From Nocardiopsis sp. CNT312 (GTDB taxonomy: Bacteria; Actinomycetota; Actinomycetes; Streptosporangiales; Streptosporangiaceae): DNA of 64,000 nucleotides. Under the pieces are notes generated by a model. The model was given only the letters and a program-made list of their open reading frames with translations. It had not been told where the DNA came from and did not search any database. Within the stretch, counting starts at the first letter, position 1; every line of letters begins with the position of its first letter. This document shows, piece after piece, positions 27,297 through 38,168 of this stretch. The DNA is taken from positions 1 through 64,000 of the forward strand of contig NZ_AZXF01000016.1 in the NCBI RefSeq assembly GCF_000515115.1. The letters are read 5' to 3'. The translations under genes and the position numbers were made by a program.

Positions 27297-28307
27297 TTGC
27301 ACGCTGCCACGGACGCCTTTCGTGAGGCGGAGACCGCGCCCGTCCTGTGGGTACAGGGACTGGGGGACTGGGCGGCCGTCCCCTTCGCCCTCATCACCGA
27401 ACTGGCGTCGCAGGACGCCGTCGTCCTCGTGCTCGCGCTGGTCTTCTGGTGTGTGCACGCGGGCGCCGGAGCGCGCCTCTTCGTCGCCGTCATCGCCTCC
27501 GCCGGTCTGAACTACCTGCTCAAGGCGGTGCTCTACGCGCCGCGCCCCTCCTGGGTCAGCCACCAGGTGGTCGCGCACGCGGCCGAGTCCAGCTTCGCGA
27601 TGCCCTCCGGCCACGCCCAGAACGCGACCGTCCTGTGGGGCTACCTGGGGGTGCGGTCGGGCCGGCGGCCGTGGCTGTGGGCGGCCGTCGTACTGATCGC
27701 CCTGATCTGTGTGTCCCGTGTCTACCTGGGCGTGCACTTCGTCAGCGACGTCCTCGCCGGTCTGCTCGTCGGGGCCGCGCTGCTGTGGGCGGCCCTGCGG
27801 TGGGAGGAGAGGGCCGTGCGGTGGTGGCGGGGCCTGCCCACCGCGCGCTGGGCGTCTCTGGCCGTGGCCGTCTCGGTGCTGCCGTGCGTGTTCGCCGCCC
27901 TGTGGCAGGCTCTGGTGGGCGGTGGCTGGTCGGCCTCCTCCGACTGGAGGGGGGCCGTGCCCCCGGACCCGGCCGGCGCCACACTCGCCGGGCTCTTCTC
28001 CGTGTGCGGTGCGCTGCTCGGCGGCCTGGTCGGGTTCACCCTGCTCGCGGGCCGCGGCTGGTACAGCGCCGAGGGGGCCCTGACCGCCCGCGCGGCCCGG
28101 TTCGTGCTCGGCCTCTCCGTGATCGTCCTCGCACCGGTGCTCCAGGAGGTCTTGTTCGGGGACCTGGCGGGGCTGGCCCTGGCGGTGGCGGAGTTCGCCC
28201 TCTACGCGCTCGTCGCCCTCTGGGCGTCCTTCGGCGCACCCGAGACGTTCGTGCGCAGCGGCCTCGCACAGCGTTCCAGCGCTGGTCAAGCCTCTGGCAT
28301 GCGGTGA
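27297..28307 (+). CDS. PAP2-family membrane phosphatase
   Basis: 336 residues from TTG 27297, preceded by GGGGAGG at five bases spacing; GTG 27264 upstream lacks such a site. The full PAP2 catalytic triad of motifs is visible: KAVLYAPRP, FAMPSGHAQNA and SRVYLGVHFVSDVLAG, embedded in a run of about eight hydrophobic segments. Family members dephosphorylate lipid phosphates such as undecaprenyl pyrophosphate at the membrane. Position just before the riboflavin riboswitch gives no functional link. Confidence 0.88.
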   Translation: MHAATDAFREAETAPVLWVQGLGDWAAVPFALITELASQDAVVLVLALVFWCVHAGAGARLFVAVIASAGLNYLLKAVLYAPRPSWVSHQVVAHAAESSFAMPSGHAQNATVLWGYLGVRSGRRPWLWAAVVLIALICVSRVYLGVHFVSDVLAGLLVGAALLWAALRWEERAVRWWRGLPTARWASLAVAVSVLPCVFAALWQALVGGGWSASSDWRGAVPPDPAGATLAGLFSVCGALLGGLVGFTLLAGRGWYSAEGALTARAARFVLGLSVIVLAPVLQEVLFGDLAGLALAVAEFALYALVALWASFGAPETFVRSGLAQRSSAGQASGMR

Positions 28308-28346
28308 TAGATCTCACCCGGGTGCTCGCTCCGGACGGTGAGCGGG

Positions 28347-28352
28347 TAGGAT
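28347..28352 (+). promoter_or_regulatory. candidate -10 element for the rib operon
   Basis: TAGGAT lies about 25 bases before the riboswitch aptamer, in the right place to start its leader. No good -35 was found. Confidence 0.3.
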
Positions 28353-28376
28353 CCTGACCGAGACAGCAGTCGAACG

Positions 28377-28503
28377 TGTGCTCCGGGGTCGGTGAAAGTC
28401 CGAACCGGCGGTGACAGTCCGCGACCCGGCCGAATCCATCGGCCGGTTGAACCGGTGGAATTCCGGTACCGACGGTGAGAGTCCGGATGGGAGGCGGCAC
28501 GCG
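28377..28503 (+). promoter_or_regulatory. FMN riboswitch (RFN element)
   Basis: The conserved blocks of the RFN aptamer appear in order: CTCCGGGGTCGGTGAAAGTC, CGAACCGGCGGTGACAGTCC, a variable GCCGG-type stem, ACCGGTGGAATTCCGGTACC, then GACGGTGAGAGTCCGGATGG and GAGGCGGCA closing the basal stem. It senses FMN and represses riboflavin genes. The 130 bases between it and ribE contain a short GGGAC/GTCCC stem (28506-28517) that may be part of the expression platform. Confidence 0.95.
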
Positions 28504-28631
28504 TTGGGACGGGTCCCGCCCCTTTCCGTGCGCCCTCCGGCGGCCCGGGGCCGAACCCGTACCCGTCGTGGACCAACCGGTCCGCAGCCCCCAGCGCACC
28601 CCGGAGCCCCAGGCGAAGGGATGCACAGGGC

Positions 28632-29261
28632 GTGTTCACCGGAATCGTGGAAGAGCTGGGCGAGGTCGTCTCCCTCCGGCCCGCCACAGGCACAGGCGAG
28701 TCCCTCCTACTGACCGTGCGCGGACCCCGCGTGTCCTCCGACGCGGGCCACGGCGACTCCATCGCGGTCAACGGCGTGTGCCTGACCGTCGTCGACCGCG
28801 GTGAGGGCACCTTCACCGCCGACGTCATGAAGGAGTCCCTGGACCGCTCCTGTCTGGGCGACCTCGTTCCGGGGTCGCCGGTCAACCTCGAACGCGCCGC
28901 CCGCGCCGACAGCCGCCTGGGCGGCCACATCGTCCAGGGCCACGTCGACGGCACGGCGCCCCTGATCTCCCGGAATCCCGGTGACAACTGGGACGTTCTA
29001 CGCTTCGGCCTGCCCGCGCGGCTCTCCCCGTACCTGGTGGAGAAGGGCTCGGTGACGCTGGACGGCACCAGCCTGACCGTGTCCGCCGTCAGCGCGCCCG
29101 GCGCCGCCGAGGAGTACTTCGAGGTCAGCCTCATCCCCGAGACCCTGCGCGCCACCACTCTGGGCGCCCTCGCCGTCGGGGCCGCCGTGAACGTCGAGGC
29201 CGACGTCATCGCCAAGTACGTCGAGCGTATCGCGGCCGTCGCCGCCGCCGGACGCGGCTGA
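28632..29261 (+). CDS. ribE: riboflavin synthase alpha chain
   Basis: 209 residues with two tandem lumazine-binding barrels: [29 protein letters not shown], then [32 protein letters not shown]. It dismutates two 6,7-dimethyl-8-ribityllumazines to riboflavin. GTG start. It is the first gene under the FMN riboswitch, followed by ribBA and ribH. ribD and a riboflavin transporter, often found in such operons, are not in this window. Confidence 0.95.
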   Translation: MFTGIVEELGEVVSLRPATGTGESLLLTVRGPRVSSDAGHGDSIAVNGVCLTVVDRGEGTFTADVMKESLDRSCLGDLVPGSPVNLERAARADSRLGGHIVQGHVDGTAPLISRNPGDNWDVLRFGLPARLSPYLVEKGSVTLDGTSLTVSAVSAPGAAEEYFEVSLIPETLRATTLGALAVGAAVNVEADVIAKYVERIAAVAAAGRG

Positions 29262-29302
29262 CCCCGGTGCCACACCACCACCCACCATCCAAGGGAGCGG
29301 TC

Positions 29303-31110
<1,808 letters not shown>

Positions 31111-31113
<3 letters not shown>

Positions 31114-31293
31114 AAGCTCTTTTGGACGCAGTGCCGCGTTGCAGGGGGCGAGGGTGCCCGCGGGGCTGGCGGAGGTTCCCGTCCTCCGGGTGTTCGAGCG
31201 GAGGAGGGGCTGCGCCGAAGGCGGCGTTTGAGGGCGGTGGCGGGCTGGCGGGCGAACCGAAGCGCAGCGGAGGTTCAAAGGAAACACAGCCTG
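31111..31293 (-). mobile_element. MITE-like element, copy B (183 bp, inverted relative to copy A)
   Basis: On the minus strand it starts GGCTGTGTTTCCTTTGAACC and ends ..GCGTCCAAAAGAGCTTCTA, aligning along its whole length with copy A at 16254-16440. As with copy A, one end supplies the TAG stop of the preceding gene (ribH). The flanking TA is kept on the ribH side and degenerate (TG) on the other. It has no ORF of its own. Its far end runs up to the leader of the PH-domain gene. Confidence 0.65.
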
Positions 31294-31356
31294 GGAACGG
31301 TGATCCCCCGCGCGGGGGAGGACTCTGGAGATTCGGTGCGGACGAAGGAACGACCC

Positions 31357-31818
31357 GTGGACGAGACGGCGGACAGGCCGATGCTGCCCAGGACGTGGCG
31401 GCCCCGGGCGGCACGGCTGGTCGCCTACGGGATGGGTCTGCTGGTCGTGGCGACCATGGCGGTGCTCGCGGTAGTCCTGCCGCCCGACTGGCGGCCCTTC
31501 GACAGGTTCCTGCTCATCGCCCTGGGGCTGGCGATCGCGGCCGGGCTGCACCTGCTCGGCCGCCCCCGGCTCGTGGCCGACGAGGGCGGCGTGACCGTGG
31601 TCAACGGCATCCGCACCCACGTGCTGGCGTGGGAGGAGATCGTCGACGTGCGCATGCCGGTCGGAGAGCCCTGGCCCACGGTGGATTTGTCCGACGGCAC
31701 CACCCTGGCGGTGATGGGGATCCAGAGCACCGACGGCGACCTGGCCCGCCGCGGCCTGGAGGAGTTCCGGCGGCTGCTGCGCGAACGGGGTGAGGCCGCC
31801 GAACCCGGCGGAGCGTAG
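31357..31818 (+). CDS. small membrane protein with bacterial PH domain (bPH_6-like)
   Basis: 153 residues from GTG 31357 (GAAGGA seven bases upstream); GTG 31336 and longer frames are less likely because they run into the MITE-like element. Two membrane helices (YGMGLLVVATMAVLAVVLP; FLLIALGLAIAAGLHLLG) precede a PH-like strand set (RLVADEGGVTVVNGIRTHVL, WEEIVDVRMP). A similar gene commonly follows riboflavin or his genes in actinomycetes. Function unknown. Confidence 0.8.
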   Translation: MDETADRPMLPRTWRPRAARLVAYGMGLLVVATMAVLAVVLPPDWRPFDRFLLIALGLAIAAGLHLLGRPRLVADEGGVTVVNGIRTHVLAWEEIVDVRMPVGEPWPTVDLSDGTTLAVMGIQSTDGDLARRGLEEFRRLLRERGEAAEPGGA

Positions 31819-31935
31819 CCCCGCACGCGGAGACCCGGCCCCCGTTCCCTCCCGAAACGGAGGACTTCTTCCGTTACCTCGCTCACATACGTTGGAAGCG
31901 AGGACTCTAGGGGTGGACGCGGAAGGGGTAAACGA

Positions 31936-33120
31936 GTGCGTGATATTCGTGCGGCGGCGGCAGGTCTCTACGCCTCGGGTGACACGTTCGCCCTGGCCAC
32001 GGTGATCGACACCGACAAGAGCGCGCCCCGGGGGCCCGGGGCGGCCATGGCCGTGGGCGCCGACGGCGAGGTCGTCGGCAGCATCTCCGGCGGGTGTGTG
32101 GAGGGTGCCGTCTACGAGGAGGCGCTGGAGGTCATCCGTACGGGGGTACCGGTGCGCAGGACCTACGGCGTCAGCGACGAGGAGGCGTTCAGCGTCGGAC
32201 TCACCTGCGGCGGCACCCTGCACGTGTTCGTCGAACCGGTGAGCCGCGCGGGCTTCCCCGAGCTGGGCGAGGTGCTCGGCGCCGTCGAGGAGCACCGGCC
32301 GGTCGCCCTCGCCACCGTCGTCTCCGACCCCTCCGGCACAGGCCGCCTGGGGCGCCGCCGCGTGGTGTGGCCCGCCCGGTCCACCGGTGACGCGGGCACG
32401 GCCGGGGACCGCCTCACCGATGCCCTCGACGACGACGTGCGCGGCATGCTCGCGCAGGGCAGCACGGGGCTGCTCCGCTACGGCGTGGACGGCCAGCGGC
32501 GCGGCGACGCGCTGGAGGTGTTCGTCCAGTCCTTCGCCCCCGCGCCCCGCATGCTGGTCTTCGGTGCCATCGACTTCGCCGCGGCCGTCGCCGACCTGGG
32601 CTCCTTCCTCGGCTACCGGGTGACGGTCTGCGACGCCCGGTCCGTGTTCGCCACCCCCAAGCGGTTCCCCGACGCCGACGAGGTGGTCGTGAAGTGGCCG
32701 CACGTGTTCCTGGACGAGATCGCCGACGACATCGACGAGCGCACGGCGGTGTGCGTGCTCACGCACGACCCCAAGTTCGACGTGCCCGTCCTCAGGGCCG
32801 CGCTCGCCACCCGGGCGGGCTACATCGGGGCGATGGGTTCCCGGCGCACCCACGAGGACCGGTTGGCGCGGCTGCGCGAGTCCGGGGTCGCGGAGGGGGA
32901 CCTGGCGCGGCTGCACTCGCCGATCGGTCTCGACCTGGGCGCGCGCACCCCCGAGGAGACCGCGGTGTCCATCGCCGCCGAACTCGTACAGAGCCGCTGG
33001 GGCGGCAGCGGACGCGCCCTGCGGGAGACGAGCGGGCGGATCCACCTTGACGCGCGGCCCGGGGCCGCACTGCCGGATTCGGTCGCGCCCTCGGGTGAAC
33101 CGGAACCGGCCCACCGCTGA
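31936..33120 (+). CDS. XdhC/CoxI-family protein
   Basis: 394 residues from GTG 31936 (GGAAGGGG upstream). The N-terminal XdhC_CoxI domain contains SAPRGPGAAMAVGADGEVVG followed by SISGGCVEGAVYEEA. The C-terminal Rossmann domain contains MLVFGAIDFAAAVADLGSFL, GYIGAMGSRRTHEDRLARL and IGLDLGARTPEETAVSIAAE. Such proteins insert sulphurated molybdenum cofactor into xanthine or CO dehydrogenases. A MocA-like gene follows, but no dehydrogenase subunits are in this window. A short inverted repeat (31877-31883/31897-31903) precedes it. Confidence 0.88.
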   Translation: MRDIRAAAAGLYASGDTFALATVIDTDKSAPRGPGAAMAVGADGEVVGSISGGCVEGAVYEEALEVIRTGVPVRRTYGVSDEEAFSVGLTCGGTLHVFVEPVSRAGFPELGEVLGAVEEHRPVALATVVSDPSGTGRLGRRRVVWPARSTGDAGTAGDRLTDALDDDVRGMLAQGSTGLLRYGVDGQRRGDALEVFVQSFAPAPRMLVFGAIDFAAAVADLGSFLGYRVTVCDARSVFATPKRFPDADEVVVKWPHVFLDEIADDIDERTAVCVLTHDPKFDVPVLRAALATRAGYIGAMGSRRTHEDRLARLRESGVAEGDLARLHSPIGLDLGARTPEETAVSIAAELVQSRWGGSGRALRETSGRIHLDARPGAALPDSVAPSGEPEPAHR

Positions 33121-33121
33121 A

Positions 33122-33139
33122 ACCGCTGTTCGCAGCGGT
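33122..33139 (+). terminator. UUCG-loop hairpin after the XdhC-like gene
   Basis: ACCGCTG-TTCG-CAGCGGT, a perfect seven-base stem capped by a stable UUCG tetraloop, directly after the stop codon. Confidence 0.5.
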
Positions 33140-33223
33140 GCGCCCTGGTGCTCCGGCACACACGTTCGGGCCAAATCCGCCACGCGCCCTGTGGCGCGGG
33201 CCCGGGCGTGACATCATCTTGGC

Positions 33224-33844
33224 ATGGCTCATGGGGATACGGGGAACACGGGGCGGCAGTGGAAGGACCCGGTCGCGGGGCTGCTCCTGGCCGCGGGGGG
33301 CGGCAGCAGGATCGGGGGACCCAAGGCCGTCATCGAGGTGGGCGGCCGACGCCTGGTCGACCGGGGGGTGAGCACCCTGTCCGGGGGCGGCTGCGATCCG
33401 GTCATGGTGGTGCTGGGGGCCGCCGACACACCGGTGCGCGGTGCCCACACGGTGATCAACGGGGACTGGGCCACGGGTATGGGCTCGTCCGTGCGCGCGG
33501 GGATCGACGCCCTGCCGGACGCGGTGGACGCTGTCCTGATCGCCCTGGCCGACCAGCCGCTGGTCACCGCCGAGGCGGTGCGGCGGCTGCTGGACGCCCA
33601 CGCCCAGGGGGCGCGCGCGGCCGTGGCCACCTACGGGGGCAACCCGCGCAACCCGGTGCTGCTGGGCCGGGAGCACTGGTCGGCCGTGTACAACATGGCC
33701 GTGCGCGACACGGGCGCGCGGCCGTTCCTGCGCGCCTACTCGCACCTGGTCACCGCGGTGGCCTGCGACGACATCGCCAGCCCGCAGGACATCGACACCG
33801 TCGAGGACCTGGAGCGCGTCAGCGGCCTGCTCAAGGGTGCCTGA
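33224..33844 (+). CDS. MocA/MobA-like nucleotidyltransferase
   Basis: 206 residues. The NTP-transferase signature GLLLAAGGGSRIGGPKAVIE is near residue 20, followed by VINGDWATGMGSSVRAGIDA, IALADQPLVTAEAVRRLL and NPRNPVLLGREHW, as in molybdenum cofactor cytidylyl/guanylyltransferases. It pairs with the XdhC-like gene upstream, so it probably makes a dinucleotide form of Mo-cofactor. There is no clear ribosome binding site before the ATG. Confidence 0.85.
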   Translation: MAHGDTGNTGRQWKDPVAGLLLAAGGGSRIGGPKAVIEVGGRRLVDRGVSTLSGGGCDPVMVVLGAADTPVRGAHTVINGDWATGMGSSVRAGIDALPDAVDAVLIALADQPLVTAEAVRRLLDAHAQGARAAVATYGGNPRNPVLLGREHWSAVYNMAVRDTGARPFLRAYSHLVTAVACDDIASPQDIDTVEDLERVSGLLKGA

Positions 33845-33848
33845 CCCG

Positions 33849-33879
33849 CTCCGATCCCGTCCCGGAGGACGGCTCGGAG
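33849..33879. terminator. hairpin between convergent mocA-like and aldose epimerase genes
   Basis: Nested stems: CTCCGA/TCGGAG outside and CCGTCC/GGACGG inside with a CGGA loop, just after the mocA-like stop. It may serve both strands. Confidence 0.4.
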
Positions 33880-33990
33880 TCAGGCCACGTGGTCCACGAA
33901 CGCGAGCGGGCCGCGCGGGTCGTCCGCGCCGCCGTCAGTCTCCACCGTGTGTGCTCATCGTTCTCGCCCTTTGGGCCCGTACCGGTGGCA

Positions 33991-34911
33991 TCACACGGGT
34001 TCGGCGAGGAGGCCGAAGCGGTACTCCGCCGATGCGCCCGGGGCGAGCACCAGCAGGCCGGTGCCGCTGTTGAGGGCGTCGGGCGGGCAGGTCATCGGTT
34101 CGGCGGCCAGCGCGGCGCGCCGCCGCGGCCCCTCCAGGGTGTCGCCGCTGTAGAGCTGGAGCCAGTCCAGGCCGGGGCCCGACCACAGGCACACCCGGTG
34201 CTCCGGGCCGCCCACACGCACCCAGGAGCGGCCCTCCGCGTCCCGGTCCAGGGCGGTGAAGGCGGTGTCCAGGACCGTGGAGCCCAGGCTGCGGCCGGGC
34301 GGGCGCAGGTCGAGTTCCCCGCCGTCGACCGGCAGCGGAGCGCCCTTGGGGATCATCCCGCCGTCGGTGGGCTGGTGGGTGCCCGCGTCCGCCGACACGG
34401 TGAGCTCCCCGCGTTCGGACAGCTCCCACAGAGGGCGGTCCAGGGTGAGGTAGGGGTGGAAGCCCAGCCCGAAGGGGGCGTCCCCCGTACCGGTGTTGCG
34501 TACGCCCACGGTGACGTCCAGCCCGTCGGGTCCCAGCCGGTAGGCGGCGGTCAGGTCGAGGGGGAAGGGGTAGCCGGCCGTCCCGCCGAAGGCCAGCCGC
34601 AGGACCGCGGCCTCTTCGGAGACCTGTTCGGCGGACCAGTCCAGCGCGTGGACCAGGCCGTGGATGGCGGCGCCGGTGGCCGGGTCGTCGGCCTCCAGGC
34701 GGTACTCGGTGCCCTGGAAGGTGTAGCGGGCGGCGGCGGTCCGGTTGGGCCAGGGGGCCAGGAGCTGGCCCTGGAAGGAGTCGGGCCCGGTGTCGGAGGT
34801 GTAGGGCCACACCAGGTCCCGGCCCCGCCAGGTGAGTTCCTGCAAGCCCGCCCCGGTCCGGTCCACCCGCGCCCGGTACTCCCCCGAGCGCAGTTCCCAC
34901 GCCTCTCCCAC
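33991..34911 (-). CDS. aldose 1-epimerase family protein
   Basis: 306 residues from GTG 34911 (GGAAGG upstream); the frame is open to 34971. LLAPWPNRTAAARYTFQGTE, IHGLVHALDWSA, APFGLGFHPYLTL and the catalytic-Glu segment AAEPMTCPPDALNSG match actinobacterial galactose-mutarotase-like enzymes. It probably interconverts anomers of aldoses. No sugar operon surrounds it. Confidence 0.85.
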   Translation of the reverse strand: MGEAWELRSGEYRARVDRTGAGLQELTWRGRDLVWPYTSDTGPDSFQGQLLAPWPNRTAAARYTFQGTEYRLEADDPATGAAIHGLVHALDWSAEQVSEEAAVLRLAFGGTAGYPFPLDLTAAYRLGPDGLDVTVGVRNTGTGDAPFGLGFHPYLTLDRPLWELSERGELTVSADAGTHQPTDGGMIPKGAPLPVDGGELDLRPPGRSLGSTVLDTAFTALDRDAEGRSWVRVGGPEHRVCLWSGPGLDWLQLYSGDTLEGPRRRAALAAEPMTCPPDALNSGTGLLVLAPGASAEYRFGLLAEPV

Positions 34912-34974
34912 CCGTCCGCCTTCCCGCGTCTGGTCCCGATCTCCGATGAACCGGGCGATCATAGCGCACACCGG

Positions 34975-37644
34975 TCAGCCGAGCAGGCCGTCCAGCGGGA
35001 TGAGCACGCCCGACCCCAGGGCCAGCAGGCCGGTCGACAGCAGCACCACGACCATGGCCAGCGACCCCGCCACGGCCAGCCGGAAGGCGGCCAGGCGGCG
35101 GCGCGCCCTGGAGGTGCCGCGCCTGCTCGCGGCGGTCCGGCCCAGCGCCAGCAGCGCCGCGGCCAGCCCCACCGGCAGCCACCAGGTGTCGCCGGCTCCG
35201 GCGGGCAGCAGGTCCGTGACAGCGCCGCTGGCTTCCGACAGCCAGCCGAGCACCGCGCCGTTCGCGGCGTCCAGCAGTCCGGTGTAGGCCGAGACCACGA
35301 ACTCGCTCTCGGGGTAGAAGCCCCCGTCGGGCCGCAGCGCCCGCCCCAGCCCGTCCAGCAGGCCGAGCAGGGCCGCGGGGTAGGCGAAGCGGCGGCACCG
35401 GCCCGCGCGCATGGCGCGCTGGATCTGGTTCATGGTCCGGTCGACCCGCCGCTTGGCCCGCTCCTGGTGGCGGCGCGCCCTGTCGGGGTCGGCCTGGGGC
35501 TGTGCGGGCCCTCCGTAGGGCGGGTACGGGGTTCCGTGGGGTCCCGGGTACGGGGGCGGGTTCTGCTGCGTGGGCGGGGTCGCGGCCTGGGCGCGGCGCT
35601 GCTGTGCCGTCGCCATCCTCGCCCTGGCGCCGTCCCACCGCTCCCGGGCCGAGCCCGCCAGGGCCGCCCACCGGTCCTGGCGCCGGGTGCGGCTGTCGGC
35701 GCGCTCGCGGTCGGAGACGATCCCCCCGATCCGCACCGCCTCGGGCAGCATCAGGACTGCGGTGACCAGGGCGGCCGAGGCGGCCGCCGCATCGGTGCCC
35801 CTGGCCTCGCGCAGGGCCTGGCGGCGCTGCTCCACCCACCAGGGGGCGTGCGGGGCGGCGCTGCGCTGGGTGGGGTGCCACGACTGTCGGCGCAGCGCCG
35901 CGCGCAGCTCCGAGGCGGTCTCGGGCTCCAGTACCAGCGCGGTGGCCCGTGCCCAGGCGGTGTCCACCTCGTGGCGTTCGGGGCGGCGCGGTGCGTCGGG
36001 GCCCGCCGCGACCGCGCGGTCGACGCCTTCGGCCACACGGCGCATCACGAGGGGGACCTCGTGCTGCACCCGCTCCAGCACGGCGCAGCGGCCCGACCCT
36101 CCGGACCGGCAGGAGGGGTGCGGGCACCAGTGCTGGGCGGCCAGGCCCACCGCGCCGGACTCCACGGCCTCGCGCACCACCCCGTGGCGGCTCGCGTCGC
36201 CCGCGGCCAGGGCGGCCAGCCCGTCCGCGCTGATCTCGTGCCCGCGGAAACGGGGCGGCATACCGGGTACGTAGCGGGCGGCCAGCGCGCTGATCGCCAG
36301 GTGGGCGCGGTCCGGGTCGGAGCCGATCCCGGTGAGGTGGGCGCGGTCGAAGGTGTAGTCGTTGATCTCGCGGTCCAGCCAACTGCGCAGCTCCATCCAG
36401 TGGCTGCACAGCCACATGGCCCCGGTGTCGGAGCGGTCGAGCAGGTCGAAGGCCAGACTGGGCGGGTCCTCGTGGGCGACCCCGGCGAAGACGATCGGGC
36501 GGGTGCGGTTCACGGTGCGGATCCGCGGCCGCCCGCCCGACAGCCACTGGACGACCTCGGCGTGGCCCCAGCGGGCGGCGGGCGCGGGGGTGAGCAGACC
36601 GCGCACCAGCAGGCGCCAGTGCTCGTCGGCGACGGCGGAGACGTCCACCTCGGTGTTGCGGGCGGTCAGCCAGTTGCCGCCGCGTTCGGGGCGGCGGCCG
36701 GTCACCAGCTCGTGCGCCATCACGCCGAGGGACCACCAGGCGGCGGGGGCCTCGCGGCGGCCCTCGATCACCTCGGGCGCCGCGTAGTCCTCGGTGACCG
36801 CGACGCCGCCGTAGACACGGCTCATCGTGGCGCGCACGGCGCCGCCGAAGTCGGTGAGGGCGACCACCGGGGGGTCGAGGGAGCGTACCAGCAGGTTCTC
36901 GGGCTTGACGTCGGTGTGGTTGTGCTGGAGGTCGTGCTGCCAGTGGTGCAGGCAGTCGGCGACGGCGGAGAGGACGGCCTTCGCGTGGGCGTCGTCCAGC
37001 GGCGCCCGGTCGATGACCGCGCGCAGCGACCCGTGGGCGAAGTACTCCTGTGCCTCCCAGGCCAGGTCCTCGCCCCAGGAGCTGGTGGCGGTCCCGTATC
37101 CCTGGATGGCGGGTGTGTGGGGCGAGGCGGTCCCGCGTGCCCGCAGCCGGTCCAGGAGTTCGCGGTTGATGTCGTGGCCGGGCCGGTACACCTTCAGGGC
37201 CAGTCGCCGTCCGGGCTCGTCGGAGGGCTCGGCGAGGTAGACGACGGCCTCGCCGCCCGACCCCAGGTGTCCGAGGACCTGGTACCGGCGGCGCAGTTCG
37301 GCCGGGACCGCGTAGTCCAGGTCGTCGGCGGGGCCGACCACCACGCGGGAGACGAGGTGGCTCAGCCAGCTCAGGATCGGGCCGAACAGGCTCCGCCACC
37401 GGGGGGCGGGCCCCCGGGCCGGCTGGCCGGGGTGCGCGGTCGGCGCCGGTCCGGCCGCGGGTTCGGCGACGCGCGTGGGCCCCGCACCCTCGGCCCGTGC
37501 GGAGCCGGGGCGCAGGACGCGCGTCACCCAGCGCGTGGCGCCCGCCCGGGGGCCGAGCCGCCTGGTCGGCGCGGCGGGCGGGATCCTGCGGGTGGCGGCG
37601 TCGTCTTCACCGGGTCGGGGTGCGGCCATCGGGGTCGGGGCCAT
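34975..37644 (-). CDS. large membrane-anchored Ser/Thr protein kinase
   Basis: 889 residues. After a Pro/Arg-rich leader, a kinase domain runs from about residue 115: glycine loop LGSGGEAVVY, Lys in LALKVYRPG, catalytic loop HNHTDVKPENLL, LTDFGGAV and EDYAAPEVIEG. The HRD Arg is Thr, so it is a non-RD kinase, but the catalytic Asp, Asn and DFG are present. The middle of the protein is a long unassigned region with a possible Cys/His cluster (HWCPHPSCRSGGSGRC). The C-terminal part has about three hydrophobic segments ending LALGSGVLIPLDGLLG. The ATG at 37644 is directly preceded by GAAGG, closer than usual. Confidence 0.75.
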   Translation of the reverse strand: MAPTPMAAPRPGEDDAATRRIPPAAPTRRLGPRAGATRWVTRVLRPGSARAEGAGPTRVAEPAAGPAPTAHPGQPARGPAPRWRSLFGPILSWLSHLVSRVVVGPADDLDYAVPAELRRRYQVLGHLGSGGEAVVYLAEPSDEPGRRLALKVYRPGHDINRELLDRLRARGTASPHTPAIQGYGTATSSWGEDLAWEAQEYFAHGSLRAVIDRAPLDDAHAKAVLSAVADCLHHWQHDLQHNHTDVKPENLLVRSLDPPVVALTDFGGAVRATMSRVYGGVAVTEDYAAPEVIEGRREAPAAWWSLGVMAHELVTGRRPERGGNWLTARNTEVDVSAVADEHWRLLVRGLLTPAPAARWGHAEVVQWLSGGRPRIRTVNRTRPIVFAGVAHEDPPSLAFDLLDRSDTGAMWLCSHWMELRSWLDREINDYTFDRAHLTGIGSDPDRAHLAISALAARYVPGMPPRFRGHEISADGLAALAAGDASRHGVVREAVESGAVGLAAQHWCPHPSCRSGGSGRCAVLERVQHEVPLVMRRVAEGVDRAVAAGPDAPRRPERHEVDTAWARATALVLEPETASELRAALRRQSWHPTQRSAAPHAPWWVEQRRQALREARGTDAAAASAALVTAVLMLPEAVRIGGIVSDRERADSRTRRQDRWAALAGSARERWDGARARMATAQQRRAQAATPPTQQNPPPYPGPHGTPYPPYGGPAQPQADPDRARRHQERAKRRVDRTMNQIQRAMRAGRCRRFAYPAALLGLLDGLGRALRPDGGFYPESEFVVSAYTGLLDAANGAVLGWLSEASGAVTDLLPAGAGDTWWLPVGLAAALLALGRTAASRRGTSRARRRLAAFRLAVAGSLAMVVVLLSTGLLALGSGVLIPLDGLLG

Positions 37645-37772
37645 CCTTCGCGAGAGGTGGTCAAAGACGTGGGTCCGGGGCGGGAGCTCGGCCCTCCCCG
37701 CTGTGTTGGACTCCGTGCGGACCGTCGGAGTTCCCGTCGGGGCACCGAGGGCGCGTCGGTCCGTCTCGCCGG

Positions 37773-38078
37773 TCAGTGGCCCCGTGGGGTGAGGCCGAGT
37801 CTCGCGCAGGCCTCCTCGTACATGCGCACCACCTCGGCGCGGATCTGGGCCCGTTCGGTGAGCGGTGCCGACCAGGGGATGCGCACGGCCCGTTCGGTGC
37901 CGTCGACGGTGGCGGCGTAGTCGCCGCCCTCGCCGTCCAGGCCGGTCATCCGGGCGGCGGTGGCCTCGGGGACGTCGCCCAGCGCGCGGCAGATGACGAG
38001 GGTGTCCTCGGGGTGGTCGCCGTTCATGTGCGCGGTGACGGCGTCGACGACCGACGGGGAGAAGGGATCGGACGGCAC
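37773..38078 (-). CDS. DUF2470 domain protein
   Basis: 101 residues from GTG 38078 (GGGAGG upstream). VDAVTAHMNGDHPEDTLVIC with the HMNxDH motif and RIPWSAPLTERAQIRAEVVR match DUF2470, a domain also found at the end of HugZ-type haem-degrading proteins. Here it stands alone; the function is unknown. Confidence 0.85.
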   Translation of the reverse strand: MPSDPFSPSVVDAVTAHMNGDHPEDTLVICRALGDVPEATAARMTGLDGEGGDYAATVDGTERAVRIPWSAPLTERAQIRAEVVRMYEEACARLGLTPRGH

Positions 38079-38105
38079 GGAACCTCCCGTGGTCTGGGAA
38101 CGCGA

Positions 38106-38133
38106 GCGGGGGAGGGCGCGTGCCCTCCCCCGC
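38106..38133 (-). terminator. perfect 12-bp hairpin after yceI
   Basis: Plus-strand arms 38106-38117 and 38122-38133 pair perfectly around a GCGT loop, between the yceI stop and the DUF2470 start. Confidence 0.5.
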
Positions 38134-38168
38134 CGACGATACCCAGGCGTCCGCGGCCCGGACGACGC

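Noticed and set aside
33935-37399. 1154-residue minus-strand frame
   Set aside because: An Arg/Pro/Gly-rich alternative frame of the kinase and epimerase genes, without domains.
33148-37920. 1590-residue plus-strand frame
   Set aside because: It is antisense to the aldose epimerase and kinase genes and has the Gly/Ala/Arg-rich composition of a GC-driven shadow frame.
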